A DNA stretch of 64,000 nucleotides from Marinobacter sp. HL-58 (GTDB lineage: Bacteria; Pseudomonadota; Gammaproteobacteria; Pseudomonadales; Oleiphilaceae): assembly GCF_001314605.1 (NCBI RefSeq), contig NZ_LIHP01000016.1, forward strand, positions 310,001 through 374,000. The letters run 5' to 3'. Positions 25,679 through 34,013 of this stretch are shown here, in pieces. The notes beneath the pieces are model-generated. The model worked only from the letters and a program-made list of their open reading frames with translations, searched no databases and was not told where the DNA came from. Numbering within the stretch: the first letter of the stretch is position 1; the number at the start of each line of letters is the position of its first letter. Made by a program: the position numbers and the translations under genes.

Positions 25679-26344
25679 TCAGCTACCAGACAACGACGTA
25701 TCCGAAGGATCGATCTCCATCTGCTGGATCGCAATCACCGCCTGGGTCCGGTTACGGACGCCGAGTTTGCGGAATACCGCGGTAATATGCGCCTTGATGG
25801 TGGCCTCCGACACATCCAGATCGTAGGCAATCTGTTTGTTCAGGAGGCCCTCCGCCAGCATACCCAGCACCCTGAACTGCTGCGGTGTCAGCGAGGCCAG
25901 CTTTTCGGAGAAATCCGTCATGTCCGAGTGCATGCGCTCGATCTTGTCTGCCACGCCCTCAGGCAACCAGACGTCTCCTTCCAGCACCGCCTGAATGGCC
26001 TCGGTGATGGTGGGAAGCGGCGCCGACTTGGGAATAAAGCCGGACGCCCCGTAGTCGATCGAGCGACGCATGACCTGCATTTCTTCCGATCCTGACACAA
26101 CCACCACCGGCAACCCCGGATACTGCCCGCGCATGAACACGAGCCCGGAAAAGCCGTGAGCACCCGGCATATTCAGATCCAGCAATACCAGATCCGCATC
26201 CGGGTGCGACTCTACCGCCGCCTGCAGCGCCTTGATGCTGTCCACTTCCACTGTTCTGGCATCAGGAACCGCCTGACTGACCGCCTGCTTCAAAGCTGCA
26301 CGAAACAGCGGGTGATCATCGGCGACGATAATGGTTTGTGTCAT
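25679..26344 (-). CDS. LuxR-family (NarL/FixJ) response regulator, likely controlling acetate metabolism
   Basis: A 221-residue two-domain regulator. The receiver has ADDHPLF, the phosphoacceptor Asp56 in LVLLDLNMPGAHG, the switch Ser in VVSGS and Lys in IPKSAP. The C-terminal LuxR helix-turn-helix (LTPQQFRVLGMLAEGLLNKQIAYDLDVSEAT, about residues 147-180) follows. It lies 44 bases after acs in the same direction. Regulators of this type (ErdR/CrbR in pseudomonads) control acs and alcohol or acetate use, so a similar role is likely here. The partner kinase is not in the window. Confidence 0.9.
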   Translation of the reverse strand: MTQTIIVADDHPLFRAALKQAVSQAVPDARTVEVDSIKALQAAVESHPDADLVLLDLNMPGAHGFSGLVFMRGQYPGLPVVVVSGSEEMQVMRRSIDYGASGFIPKSAPLPTITEAIQAVLEGDVWLPEGVADKIERMHSDMTDFSEKLASLTPQQFRVLGMLAEGLLNKQIAYDLDVSEATIKAHITAVFRKLGVRNRTQAVIAIQQMEIDPSDTSLSGS

Positions 26345-26388
26345 TCAACAGATTCCTCACAGGGTCACAGCCTGGTTACAGGCAGGCC

Positions 26389-28335
26389 TTACTTGTTCGC
26401 ACGACCGCTGATCAGGTCATCCACCACACCGGGATCCGCCAGTGTTGATGTATCACCCAACTGATCGTGCTCGTTTGCCGCAATCTTACGCAAAATCCGT
26501 CGCATAATCTTGCCAGAACGTGTCTTGGGCAGTCCAGGCGCCCACTGGATCACATCCGGAGAGGCAATCGGGCCAATTTCCTTGCGCACCCACTGGACCA
26601 GCTCTTTCTTGAGCTCATCGGAAGGCTCTTCGCCGTGAACGAGGGTGACATAGACATAAATGCCCTGCCCCTTGATATCATGGGGATAGCCTACCACAGC
26701 CGCTTCAGCAACTTTGCTGTGGGCTACCAGGGCACTCTCAACCTCGGCAGTACCCAGGCGGTGGCCTGACACGTTCAGCACATCGTCCACACGGCCGGTA
26801 ATCCAGTAGTAGCCATCTTCATCACGGCGGGCACCGTCACCGGTAAAGTACATGCCCTTGTAGGTGCTGAAGTAGGTCTGCTTGAAACGCTCGTGGTCGC
26901 CATAAATGGTGCGCATCTGACCCGGCCAGCTGTCCAGAATAACCAGGTTGCCCTCGGTCTTGCCCTCCAGGATCTTGCCATCGTTGTCCACCAGCGCCGG
27001 CTTCACACCGAAGAAGGGTACCGTCGCGGCACCGGGCTTCAGATCAATGGCACCGGGCAGTGGGGAAATCAGGATGCCGCCGGTTTCGGTCTGCCACCAG
27101 GTGTCCACGATCGGGCACTTGCTGTTACCGATGACGCGGTGATACCACTCCCAGGCTTCCGGGTTAATGGGCTCGCCCACGGAGCCCAGCAAACGCAGGC
27201 TGTCGCGGGTGGTACCATTCATGCAGGATTCGCCTTCGGCCATCAGCGCACGGATGGCAGTGGGTGCGGTGTAAAGAATATTCACCTTGTGCTTGTCCAC
27301 CACCTGGCCCATGCGGGAAGTATCCGGGTAGTTCGGCACACCCTCGAACAGAACAGAGATAGCGCCGTTGGCCAGCGGGCCATACAGGATGTAACTGTGG
27401 CCGGTCACCCAGCCGAAGTCCGCTGTACACCAGTAAACGTCGCCATCGTGGTAGTCGAATATGTATTCGTGGGTCATGGAGGTGTACACCATGTACCCGC
27501 CGGTGGTGTGCAGAACACCTTTTGGCGCGCCGGTGGAACCGGAGGTATACAGCATGAACAGTGGGTCTTCCGCGTTCATGGGCTCTGCCGGGCAGTCAGT
27601 GGACGCGCCTTTCATCAGCTCTTCGTAGCTCTGGTCGCGGCCGTCTTTCCAGGGCACATCGCCGCCGGTACGTTTGACCACAATCACCTTGTCCACATTG
27701 GCGCCGGCTTCATTATTGAGTGCGGCATCCACGTTTTTCTTGAGCGGAATCTTGCGGCCGCCGCGCACACCTTCATCGGCCGTAACAACGAAACGGGACT
27801 TGCCGTTGGCAATCCGGGCACCCAGTGCTTCCGGTGAGAAACCACCGAAGACCACGGAATGAATGGCACCTATGCGGGCACAGGCAAGCATGGCAACGCC
27901 GGTTTCAACAATCATGGGCATGTAGATGGTAACCACATCGCCTTTTTTCACGCCCTGAGCCTTCAGCACGTTGGCGAACTTGCAGGTTTCCTCATACAGC
28001 TCGCGATAGGTCACGTTGCGGGAATCGGCGGGGTCGTCACCTTCGAAAATGATCGCTGTCTGATCACCACGCTTCTCAAGATGACGGTCCAGGCAGTTGG
28101 CGGCAGCGTTCAGCTGGCCATCCTCGAACCACTTGATGGACAGGTTATCGTAATCGAAGGTGGTGTTCTTCACCTTGGTGAAAGGCTTGATCCAGTCGAG
28201 GCGTTTGCCGTGTTCGCCCCAGAAAGTTTCCGGGTCCTCCACCGACTGCTGATACATCTTCTCGTACTGATCCCGGTTTAACAGGGCCCTTTTGGCCACG
28301 TCCGGGCTTACCGGATAAACCTGTTTATCAGTCAT
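26389..28335 (-). CDS. acs: Acetyl-CoA synthetase
   Basis: A 648-residue AMP-forming acyl-CoA synthetase that activates acetate. Diagnostic motifs are [19 protein letters not shown] (nucleotide loop), [22 protein letters not shown] and the C-terminal [11 protein letters not shown] whose lysine is the usual acetylation site. Length and sequence fit Acs rather than propionyl-CoA synthetase. A strong GGGGGGAG ribosome site precedes the start. Genes on either side (regulator, acyl-CoA reductase) point to acetate and lipid turnover. Confidence 0.97.
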   Translation of the reverse strand: MTDKQVYPVSPDVAKRALLNRDQYEKMYQQSVEDPETFWGEHGKRLDWIKPFTKVKNTTFDYDNLSIKWFEDGQLNAAANCLDRHLEKRGDQTAIIFEGDDPADSRNVTYRELYEETCKFANVLKAQGVKKGDVVTIYMPMIVETGVAMLACARIGAIHSVVFGGFSPEALGARIANGKSRFVVTADEGVRGGRKIPLKKNVDAALNNEAGANVDKVIVVKRTGGDVPWKDGRDQSYEELMKGASTDCPAEPMNAEDPLFMLYTSGSTGAPKGVLHTTGGYMVYTSMTHEYIFDYHDGDVYWCTADFGWVTGHSYILYGPLANGAISVLFEGVPNYPDTSRMGQVVDKHKVNILYTAPTAIRALMAEGESCMNGTTRDSLRLLGSVGEPINPEAWEWYHRVIGNSKCPIVDTWWQTETGGILISPLPGAIDLKPGAATVPFFGVKPALVDNDGKILEGKTEGNLVILDSWPGQMRTIYGDHERFKQTYFSTYKGMYFTGDGARRDEDGYYWITGRVDDVLNVSGHRLGTAEVESALVAHSKVAEAAVVGYPHDIKGQGIYVYVTLVHGEEPSDELKKELVQWVRKEIGPIASPDVIQWAPGLPKTRSGKIMRRILRKIAANEHDQLGDTSTLADPGVVDDLISGRANK

Positions 28336-28567
28336 TGTGCTCCCCCTTATAGTCAGAGTCTGTTGTCATTATCGGTTATTTAATAAAGAGCGTGACGGGC
28401 AAAAAGCCCTGAAGACGGATACCCATAGTTCAACATGCGTGCCAGTGAACAATGAATTAGACTAACGTCCTAATGCGCCGGCACTTTTAGCCAGAATGAC
28501 GACTTTGCTGGGTTGTTCAGGAGCCTTCATAAAGGATAGACCCACTGGCCGAAACAACAAGTGGAAA

Positions 28568-28594
28568 GCGGACCCCCGGGGGGCAGGGATCCGC
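28568..28594 (-). terminator. Candidate terminator after the fatty acyl-CoA reductase
   Basis: A GC-rich imperfect hairpin (GCGGA...TCCGC ends around a run of C and G) lies 12 bases past the reductase stop codon on the minus strand, followed by TTTCCACTTGTT. The T tract is weak, so it may be partial. Confidence 0.45.
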
Positions 28595-28606
28595 CGGTTG
28601 CGGATT

Positions 28607-30145
28607 TTATGCCGCTTTTTTGCGGGGTTGGGCGGCCCGCAGGCTGTAAAGCTTGCGTTCATTGAGCGCATAGCGGTTGAGGCCGCCAAGGTGAATCTTG
28701 CGCAGGTACAGCTGCCAGTCGATCTGGCGCGCATCCACCGGGAACAGTACCCGGTCCAGTTCACCCATGCGGGAAGCAAGCGCCATCAACCTGTCGTTAC
28801 GGAAGGTGTAATCCGGTGCCGTGTAGAACCCGAAGATGGTGGCCAGTGACCGGGTGGTGTCGAGGTTCTTCAGAACTTTCAGCTCCCTGTTCTGCCCCGC
28901 CAGCCTCAGGGCTTTACCGGCGATAGACAATGGTAGCCTCATACCACCGACCACAACATCAAACAGTTTCCGGTTCACAGCAATAAACGGTTTGGTGGGC
29001 TTGCGATAGAACAGCTGGTCATAATCCGCATAGCTGGACTTGGCTTCCGCCATCAGATGATCAATGAACTCACCCAGCGAGATGGGGTTGGAACTGCCGC
29101 TGCAACACTGGTAGATCCTGCGCTGGCCTGGTTCTGCAATGGTCTCTGCCAGTGACAGGATAATGCTGTTGGCAACCAGGTCCACCGGGATAACATCGAT
29201 GATGCCGCTGCGCTTGCCAGGAAACAGAGATACCTTCCCGCGGGCGTAAGCCAGTATGATGGCATCGGCCACTTTCACACCCTCGATCCAGCCGGGTGAC
29301 GGTTCTTCCAGGGCGCTCTCGATGATAGCCGGACGCACGATGGTGAGGGACCGACCGGAAAGCGCCTTCATCAACAACTGTTCTCCCAGCCACTTGGTGA
29401 AGGTATAGGTATCACTCCAGCCATAGAGGTTGGCTTCACGGATGCCCAGATCCACCAGTTTCTTCTCGAGCATTTTGCCGGAATAGCGGGAACGGACATC
29501 AGCTACCTTGTCCTGCAGCAGATGCACCAGTTCGTCGATCTCGTAGTAGCCATCGGTACTGCGGGGGATGGCCTCGCCTGCAGGCTTGATCACGGACTCG
29601 GTAACCTGCCCGGAGTTCTTGCCGTTGACATAACAGGTCGATACCTGGATGACCGCCATCGTGCTGTTCAGCTTCGCCAGAGCCGCTACGTTTTCGAGGC
29701 ACAGGGTGTTGATCTTGAGTGCCTTGTCGAGCTCTTCCCGGAAATTGACGCTGGCTGCGGAGTTGATGAATGCGTCCATCTGGCCGGCCAGTGACCGGAA
29801 CCGCTCCGGAGTGAGGCCGAAATGGGGTTCTGTAACTTCACCGGTAATACAGTGAACGCGCTCCTCGAGAAAATTCTCGAAGGCTTCGTTATCATCCTGC
29901 CGGAGCCGGTTGAACACCGACGAACTGGCGATCTCGTTGTCAAAGCGTTCCCGGGCACCCGGATACCGCTTGTTTCCCCGGATAAGCAGATGAATACCGC
30001 CAATGTCGGGCACGGTGCGGATCAGTTTTTCCAGCACCACCTTACCGAGAAATCCGGTCGTTCCGGTGATCAGTACGTGTTTGCCTCTGAGTTGTTGCAG
30101 AACACCGGACTCTGAGGTTCCGGGTTGCAGTTGCTGTTTCGCCAT
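28607..30145 (-). CDS. Fatty acyl-CoA reductase (alcohol-forming; wax ester pathway)
   Basis: A 512-residue enzyme combining an N-terminal extended-SDR domain (ITGTTGFLGKVVLEKLI, residues about 26-42; INSAASVNF; catalytic YTFTK as YxxxK) with a C-terminal FAR_C-type domain ending LYLRKIHLGGLNRY. It strongly recalls the roughly 513-residue Marinobacter acyl-CoA/acyl-ACP reductase that reduces acyl-CoA through the aldehyde to the alcohol with NADPH for wax ester synthesis. AGAAGGAG precedes the ATG. It lies upstream of acs. No wax ester synthase is in the window. Confidence 0.93.
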   Translation of the reverse strand: MAKQQLQPGTSESGVLQQLRGKHVLITGTTGFLGKVVLEKLIRTVPDIGGIHLLIRGNKRYPGARERFDNEIASSSVFNRLRQDDNEAFENFLEERVHCITGEVTEPHFGLTPERFRSLAGQMDAFINSAASVNFREELDKALKINTLCLENVAALAKLNSTMAVIQVSTCYVNGKNSGQVTESVIKPAGEAIPRSTDGYYEIDELVHLLQDKVADVRSRYSGKMLEKKLVDLGIREANLYGWSDTYTFTKWLGEQLLMKALSGRSLTIVRPAIIESALEEPSPGWIEGVKVADAIILAYARGKVSLFPGKRSGIIDVIPVDLVANSIILSLAETIAEPGQRRIYQCCSGSSNPISLGEFIDHLMAEAKSSYADYDQLFYRKPTKPFIAVNRKLFDVVVGGMRLPLSIAGKALRLAGQNRELKVLKNLDTTRSLATIFGFYTAPDYTFRNDRLMALASRMGELDRVLFPVDARQIDWQLYLRKIHLGGLNRYALNERKLYSLRAAQPRKKAA

Positions 30146-30310
30146 GGCGTGAACTCCTTCTCTATAGTCTCTGTGCAGCCATCATTAAGTGCAGTTGGTT
30201 TCAGATGAAAATAACGGTTCCCTGACCACTGCATTTTGCGGGCCACGATTCCGGGAAATAAGGTCAATATTTGCACAGACGCCATTACAGTGCGGTGACA
30301 GACTGCAAAG

Positions 30311-30330
30311 TTACGCTACAAAAAGCGTAA
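30311..30330. promoter_or_regulatory. Inverted repeat upstream of the acyl-CoA reductase gene
   Basis: TTACGCT-N6-AGCGTAA is a perfect 7-bp inverted repeat, 166 bases before the reductase start and followed on the plus strand by a run of A. There is no T tract on the minus strand after it, so an operator or an mRNA hairpin is more plausible than a terminator. The surrounding 240-base gap (30146-30385) is AT-rich and holds no gene. Confidence 0.35.
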
Positions 30331-30385
30331 AAAAAATGACGATAAAATAAGGTGATTTTCAGGAAAAAAACGGGGCGGAAAACGA

Positions 30386-31699
30386 TCAGGAACCATCCTT
30401 GCCGGTATCCGCGAGAGACCGTAACAGCTGGTCTAGGGAAATATCGGAAGGCTGCTCCCTGAGCGCCCGCACCAGCCGGTTCTGGTCCCCGAAGCTGATA
30501 CGGTCATAGTAGGGTTCACGTCGCTTCCCGGGCACCTCCGGCTCTACTTTCTGCTGTACAGAACCAGGATCAATCTGACTGGCGATATGATGCAGGTGAG
30601 TTGCCAGGTGTGTGCGCTGCTCCTTATCCAGCCGCTCCCAGTCCAGAGACGAAAGCCCCGTCTGGATGATCTCGATGGTATCTGCATCCATCGTGCGCCC
30701 CAACAGTGCAAAAAATCCGTTGAACGCTTCATAACGCAGCAAAGGCGCGTCGCGGCTTTCCGCCAGTACTTTGTCGATATCAGCAATCAGCCGCTTGCAT
30801 TCCGCCGCCGGATCCAACGGTGTTTCCGGTTCCCCTTTACGGGCTGACTGAGCGGGCTCCGCCGGCGCGGTGGATACCCGGTGCCAGTAGGCGGCAATAC
30901 CGGCCTTCCGGGCAGGAAGCTGGCGCAATCGCACATTCAGCATGTCGGATAACGTGCGAAACTGGCGACAGGAAGGATCCGACGGCGGCAATAGCGCTAC
31001 CGGACGCTGATTCAATACCGATTGGCGCAACGTCTCATCCCGCCAGACAGCCCCCAGATAATGCAAAGATATCCCGAGATGGCGTTGGGCAGCCGCTTCC
31101 AGGCGCTGAAACACCGACCTCGCCTGGCTGGCTCCCTGGGCCATATTGACCAGTACGCTCGGGGTCCTTCTGTAACCACGCCGGATAAGCAACTTGATCA
31201 GAGAGAAGGCATCCGTTAGCGATGCCGGGTCCGGGGTCACCACGACACAGGCCAGTTCCGCTGCGGCGATCATATGCATGCCGGTCTTCTGCAGCCCCGA
31301 AGCGGTGTCGGTGATCACATAGTCGTAATTCTTCTCGAGCCGGGACAGCGCCTTGAGCACCCGCAGGCTTTCTTCGGCAGCCATGTCCACGCACTGCTCC
31401 ACACCCGAGGCACCGGGAATGATATGAAGCCCCCACTCGGCTTCCATGATGACATCAGCCAGGCTGCACTCGCCGGCCATCACATTGGCCAGTGTCCGGG
31501 TGGGGTAACGCCCGAGCATGATGCTGACATTGGCAAGATCCGTGTCACCATCCAGCAACAGAACCCTGTAACCCTCACGGGCAAGAGTGAGGGAGAGATT
31601 AAGGGCTACAGATGTTTTGCCCACACCTCCCTTGCCACCGGTAATTGCCAGCGTTCTGGGTTGGCTCTGATGTTGCGTGCTCGTATGGGAGTCCGTCAT
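30386..31699 (-). CDS. MinD/ParA-like ATPase with C-terminal extension
   Basis: A 437-residue protein. Residues about 15-250 form a deviant Walker A ATPase of the MinD/FleN class: GGKGGVGKTS (Lys23 and Lys28), LLLDGDTDLANVSIMLG, and YVITDTASGLQ. The C-terminal 170 residues are an Ala/Glu/Arg-rich linker and a helical domain (RYEAFNGFFALLGRTMDADTIE, then HLATHLHHIASQ) that I do not recognise. FleN-type proteins lack this part and lie in flagellar clusters, which are absent here. It is divergent from an HDOD-kinase/c-di-GMP operon. A role in positioning a signalling or motility complex is possible but unproven. Confidence 0.82.
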   Translation of the reverse strand: MTDSHTSTQHQSQPRTLAITGGKGGVGKTSVALNLSLTLAREGYRVLLLDGDTDLANVSIMLGRYPTRTLANVMAGECSLADVIMEAEWGLHIIPGASGVEQCVDMAAEESLRVLKALSRLEKNYDYVITDTASGLQKTGMHMIAAAELACVVVTPDPASLTDAFSLIKLLIRRGYRRTPSVLVNMAQGASQARSVFQRLEAAAQRHLGISLHYLGAVWRDETLRQSVLNQRPVALLPPSDPSCRQFRTLSDMLNVRLRQLPARKAGIAAYWHRVSTAPAEPAQSARKGEPETPLDPAAECKRLIADIDKVLAESRDAPLLRYEAFNGFFALLGRTMDADTIEIIQTGLSSLDWERLDKEQRTHLATHLHHIASQIDPGSVQQKVEPEVPGKRREPYYDRISFGDQNRLVRALREQPSDISLDQLLRSLADTGKDGS

Positions 31700-32014
31700 G
31701 GGTTCTTATTGGCGCCGTCTGATCCGTTGACTGGCACATTTCCGGGGAAATTTGTGCACTGCTTCAAATTGTACCCCGGACTGCGGTCTAACTGTAGCCA
31801 AAAACGAGCTATCGGGCCGGCCAGAAGTGCGCTGTTTGACTACAATTTATCTGTAAAAAGTTTACACACATCACAAGGCGGGTAATACTTTGCCTAAAAA
31901 AGGAACAATAAGTGTTTAATAATTGCAACTTATTGACTAAGCTCAGCCCAAATATTTTATGAACAAACTGTCAGAAACTGACTACTCATTCCGGTGTTGA
32001 ACACAGGCAGGCTT
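31700..32014. other. 315-base intergenic region between divergent signalling genes
   Basis: The region has no open frame of interest and is markedly AT-rich from about 31840 to 31970. It contains the perfect 8-bp inverted repeat CAATAAGT (31906-31913) and ACTTATTG (31928-31935), a plausible regulator site. Two TTGACT boxes (near 31836 and 31934) could be -35 elements, but neither has a clear -10 at good spacing. It must hold the promoters of both the MinD-like gene and the HDOD-kinase operon. Confidence 0.5.
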
Positions 32015-33991
32015 ATGCAGATTGCCCCTGACATACAGTTACCAAGCCTCCCCGAGGTCACGCTCAGGGCGCTGGAAGCTTGTCATCAGGATGAGAGCTA
32101 CCGCAGGATCAGCGACATTGTCTCTGCGGACACGGCACTGGTATCCCGAATTCTGGCCCTTGCCAATTCCGCACTTTACGGCCCTGTTGCAGAAATCCGT
32201 TCAATTGACCAGGCCCTGCTCAGGCTCGGAACAAGGCGCTTCCATACCCTGGTTCTGACGGCGGCGTTGCGACAGATACTGTACGAGCTGGGTGCGGATC
32301 AATGGCAGCAGCTCAGAGACTTCTGGCGTCATTCCCTCACCACCGCCCTGACCGCACGGGCACTGGCGACACTGACACGCTACCCCGAGCCCGACCAGGC
32401 GTTCATGCTGGGCATGCTTCATAACGTGGGTGAACTGATCGCCCTCAAGACGCCACCTGGGGATACACAACAGTATTATTTCGACCACCAGGCCGATATC
32501 GCCGCCGCGCTGGTCAGTTCCTGGGGCCTTGGCCCCATGGCCGCTGATGCCATGCGTTACCAGCAGGCCATGCCAACGGAAATACGCGACGCCGGCCATC
32601 TGGTAAAGCTGATCAGTCTTGCCACCAGACTGGCACTGTCAGATGCAGCAGGTATTGCTGCCGCCGGCACCATATTCGGCCTGAACGAGGAGCTCACGCG
32701 GGAAATAAACCGTCGTATCGATCAGGAAGTAAGCGGGATGGCGGAGTCTCTTGGCATTCCGCTGTCCGATGAATACGATGCCAGTCACTCCAACCAGAAA
32801 CTCAAGCAGACAATACTGAAGCAGGCCATGGCCAACCAGGCGCTGGACCTTTCACCACTCCGGGGCAATGCCCAGGAATACCTGGCTGCAACGGTTAACA
32901 GCCTGACCCTGATTACCGGGCTGCCGGCACTGTATTTCAGCCAGGCAGGCGATGGCCTGACTCTTCTTTCGGCCAGTAACGGCGACATCCCCGATCTTTC
33001 AGTTGCCAGCGGGCCTGCCACCAGTGTCCTGACGGAGGCCTTCAGCACCGGAGACGCCCTTTGCCTGGAGGAACGCTCACCCACGGTACTCGACCGCCAG
33101 CTTCTGTCACTGTTGAAAACTCCTTCACTGGTTGCCATTCCCGTCAAAGGGAACGAGGAGTGCGCCGGGGTATTCGTGGTGGGCACCGACAAGGAAAACT
33201 CGGCGCAGACCGAGGAGCTTGGCCGGCTGTTCAGTGAAAAGCTGTCTCAGGCCTTGACCACCATGCTCTCCGGCGCTGACGGCCAGGACAATATCGAAGC
33301 CGAGCTGGCCCGGGAGGCCATCCGGCGCCAGGTTCACGAAGTCAGCAATCCACTGACGATTATCCGGCAGTATATCTATCAGCTCAGAACCCGGCTTGAC
33401 GATGATGAAGTGCTGCAGGAGCTGGACGTCATCCGGGATGAACTGGACCGGGCGGGGGACCTGCTGCTGCAGATCAGCCGCACCCCGGAACATGACTCAA
33501 CCGGATCGACCGGATCCTGTAACCTTAATGACGAACTCAGAATATTGCGGGATCTGCTGGAAGACAGTCTTTTCAGCGGTGAGGACAAATCACTTGAACT
33601 GGAACTTTGCGACGAACCCACCGATGTTGCAGTCTCGGGCGCGGTTATCCGGCAAGTGGTCATCAACCTGGTCCGCAATGCCGCGGAGAGCCTGGTCGAT
33701 GGTGGCAATGTATCAATCCACACTCTGGCGCCGGTCTGGCAAAGCGGCAAGACCTGGGTTGAACTGGAGATCGCAGACACAGGCAATGGAATCCCTGCCG
33801 AGGTCCGCAAGAACCTGTTTTCTCCGGTTCGTTCCACCAAAGGCAAGGGCCACAGCGGCCTGGGCCTGAGTGTCGTAAAACAGCTTATTGATGACATGGA
33901 GGGCATCATCAATTGCCGTACAGGGCGTGGAGGGACAGCATTCCGAATACTGTTCCCCTCGGCGGCAAATAAAAAAAACGATGACGAATGA
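32015..33991 (+). CDS. HDOD-GAF-like histidine kinase
   Basis: A 658-residue cytoplasmic sensor. An HDOD domain (about 3-200; LPSLPEVTLRALEAC, SRILALANSALYG, FMLGMLHNVGEL) is followed by a GAF-like region (about 290-410) and a histidine kinase module. The kinase has a His-box in VHEVSNPLTIIRQ (His near 441), an N-box INLVRNAAESL, a G1 box DTGNGIP and a G2 box GHSGLGLSVV. The ATG at 32015 is favoured; a GTG at 31994 would add seven residues, and neither has a strong ribosome site. It lies 22 bases before the REC-PAS-GGDEF-EAL gene, its likely phosphorylation partner. Confidence 0.88.
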   Translation: MQIAPDIQLPSLPEVTLRALEACHQDESYRRISDIVSADTALVSRILALANSALYGPVAEIRSIDQALLRLGTRRFHTLVLTAALRQILYELGADQWQQLRDFWRHSLTTALTARALATLTRYPEPDQAFMLGMLHNVGELIALKTPPGDTQQYYFDHQADIAAALVSSWGLGPMAADAMRYQQAMPTEIRDAGHLVKLISLATRLALSDAAGIAAAGTIFGLNEELTREINRRIDQEVSGMAESLGIPLSDEYDASHSNQKLKQTILKQAMANQALDLSPLRGNAQEYLAATVNSLTLITGLPALYFSQAGDGLTLLSASNGDIPDLSVASGPATSVLTEAFSTGDALCLEERSPTVLDRQLLSLLKTPSLVAIPVKGNEECAGVFVVGTDKENSAQTEELGRLFSEKLSQALTTMLSGADGQDNIEAELAREAIRRQVHEVSNPLTIIRQYIYQLRTRLDDDEVLQELDVIRDELDRAGDLLLQISRTPEHDSTGSTGSCNLNDELRILRDLLEDSLFSGEDKSLELELCDEPTDVAVSGAVIRQVVINLVRNAAESLVDGGNVSIHTLAPVWQSGKTWVELEIADTGNGIPAEVRKNLFSPVRSTKGKGHSGLGLSVVKQLIDDMEGIINCRTGRGGTAFRILFPSAANKKNDDE

Positions 33992-34013
33992 CGAAAAGCG
34001 ACGGGCATAAAAA

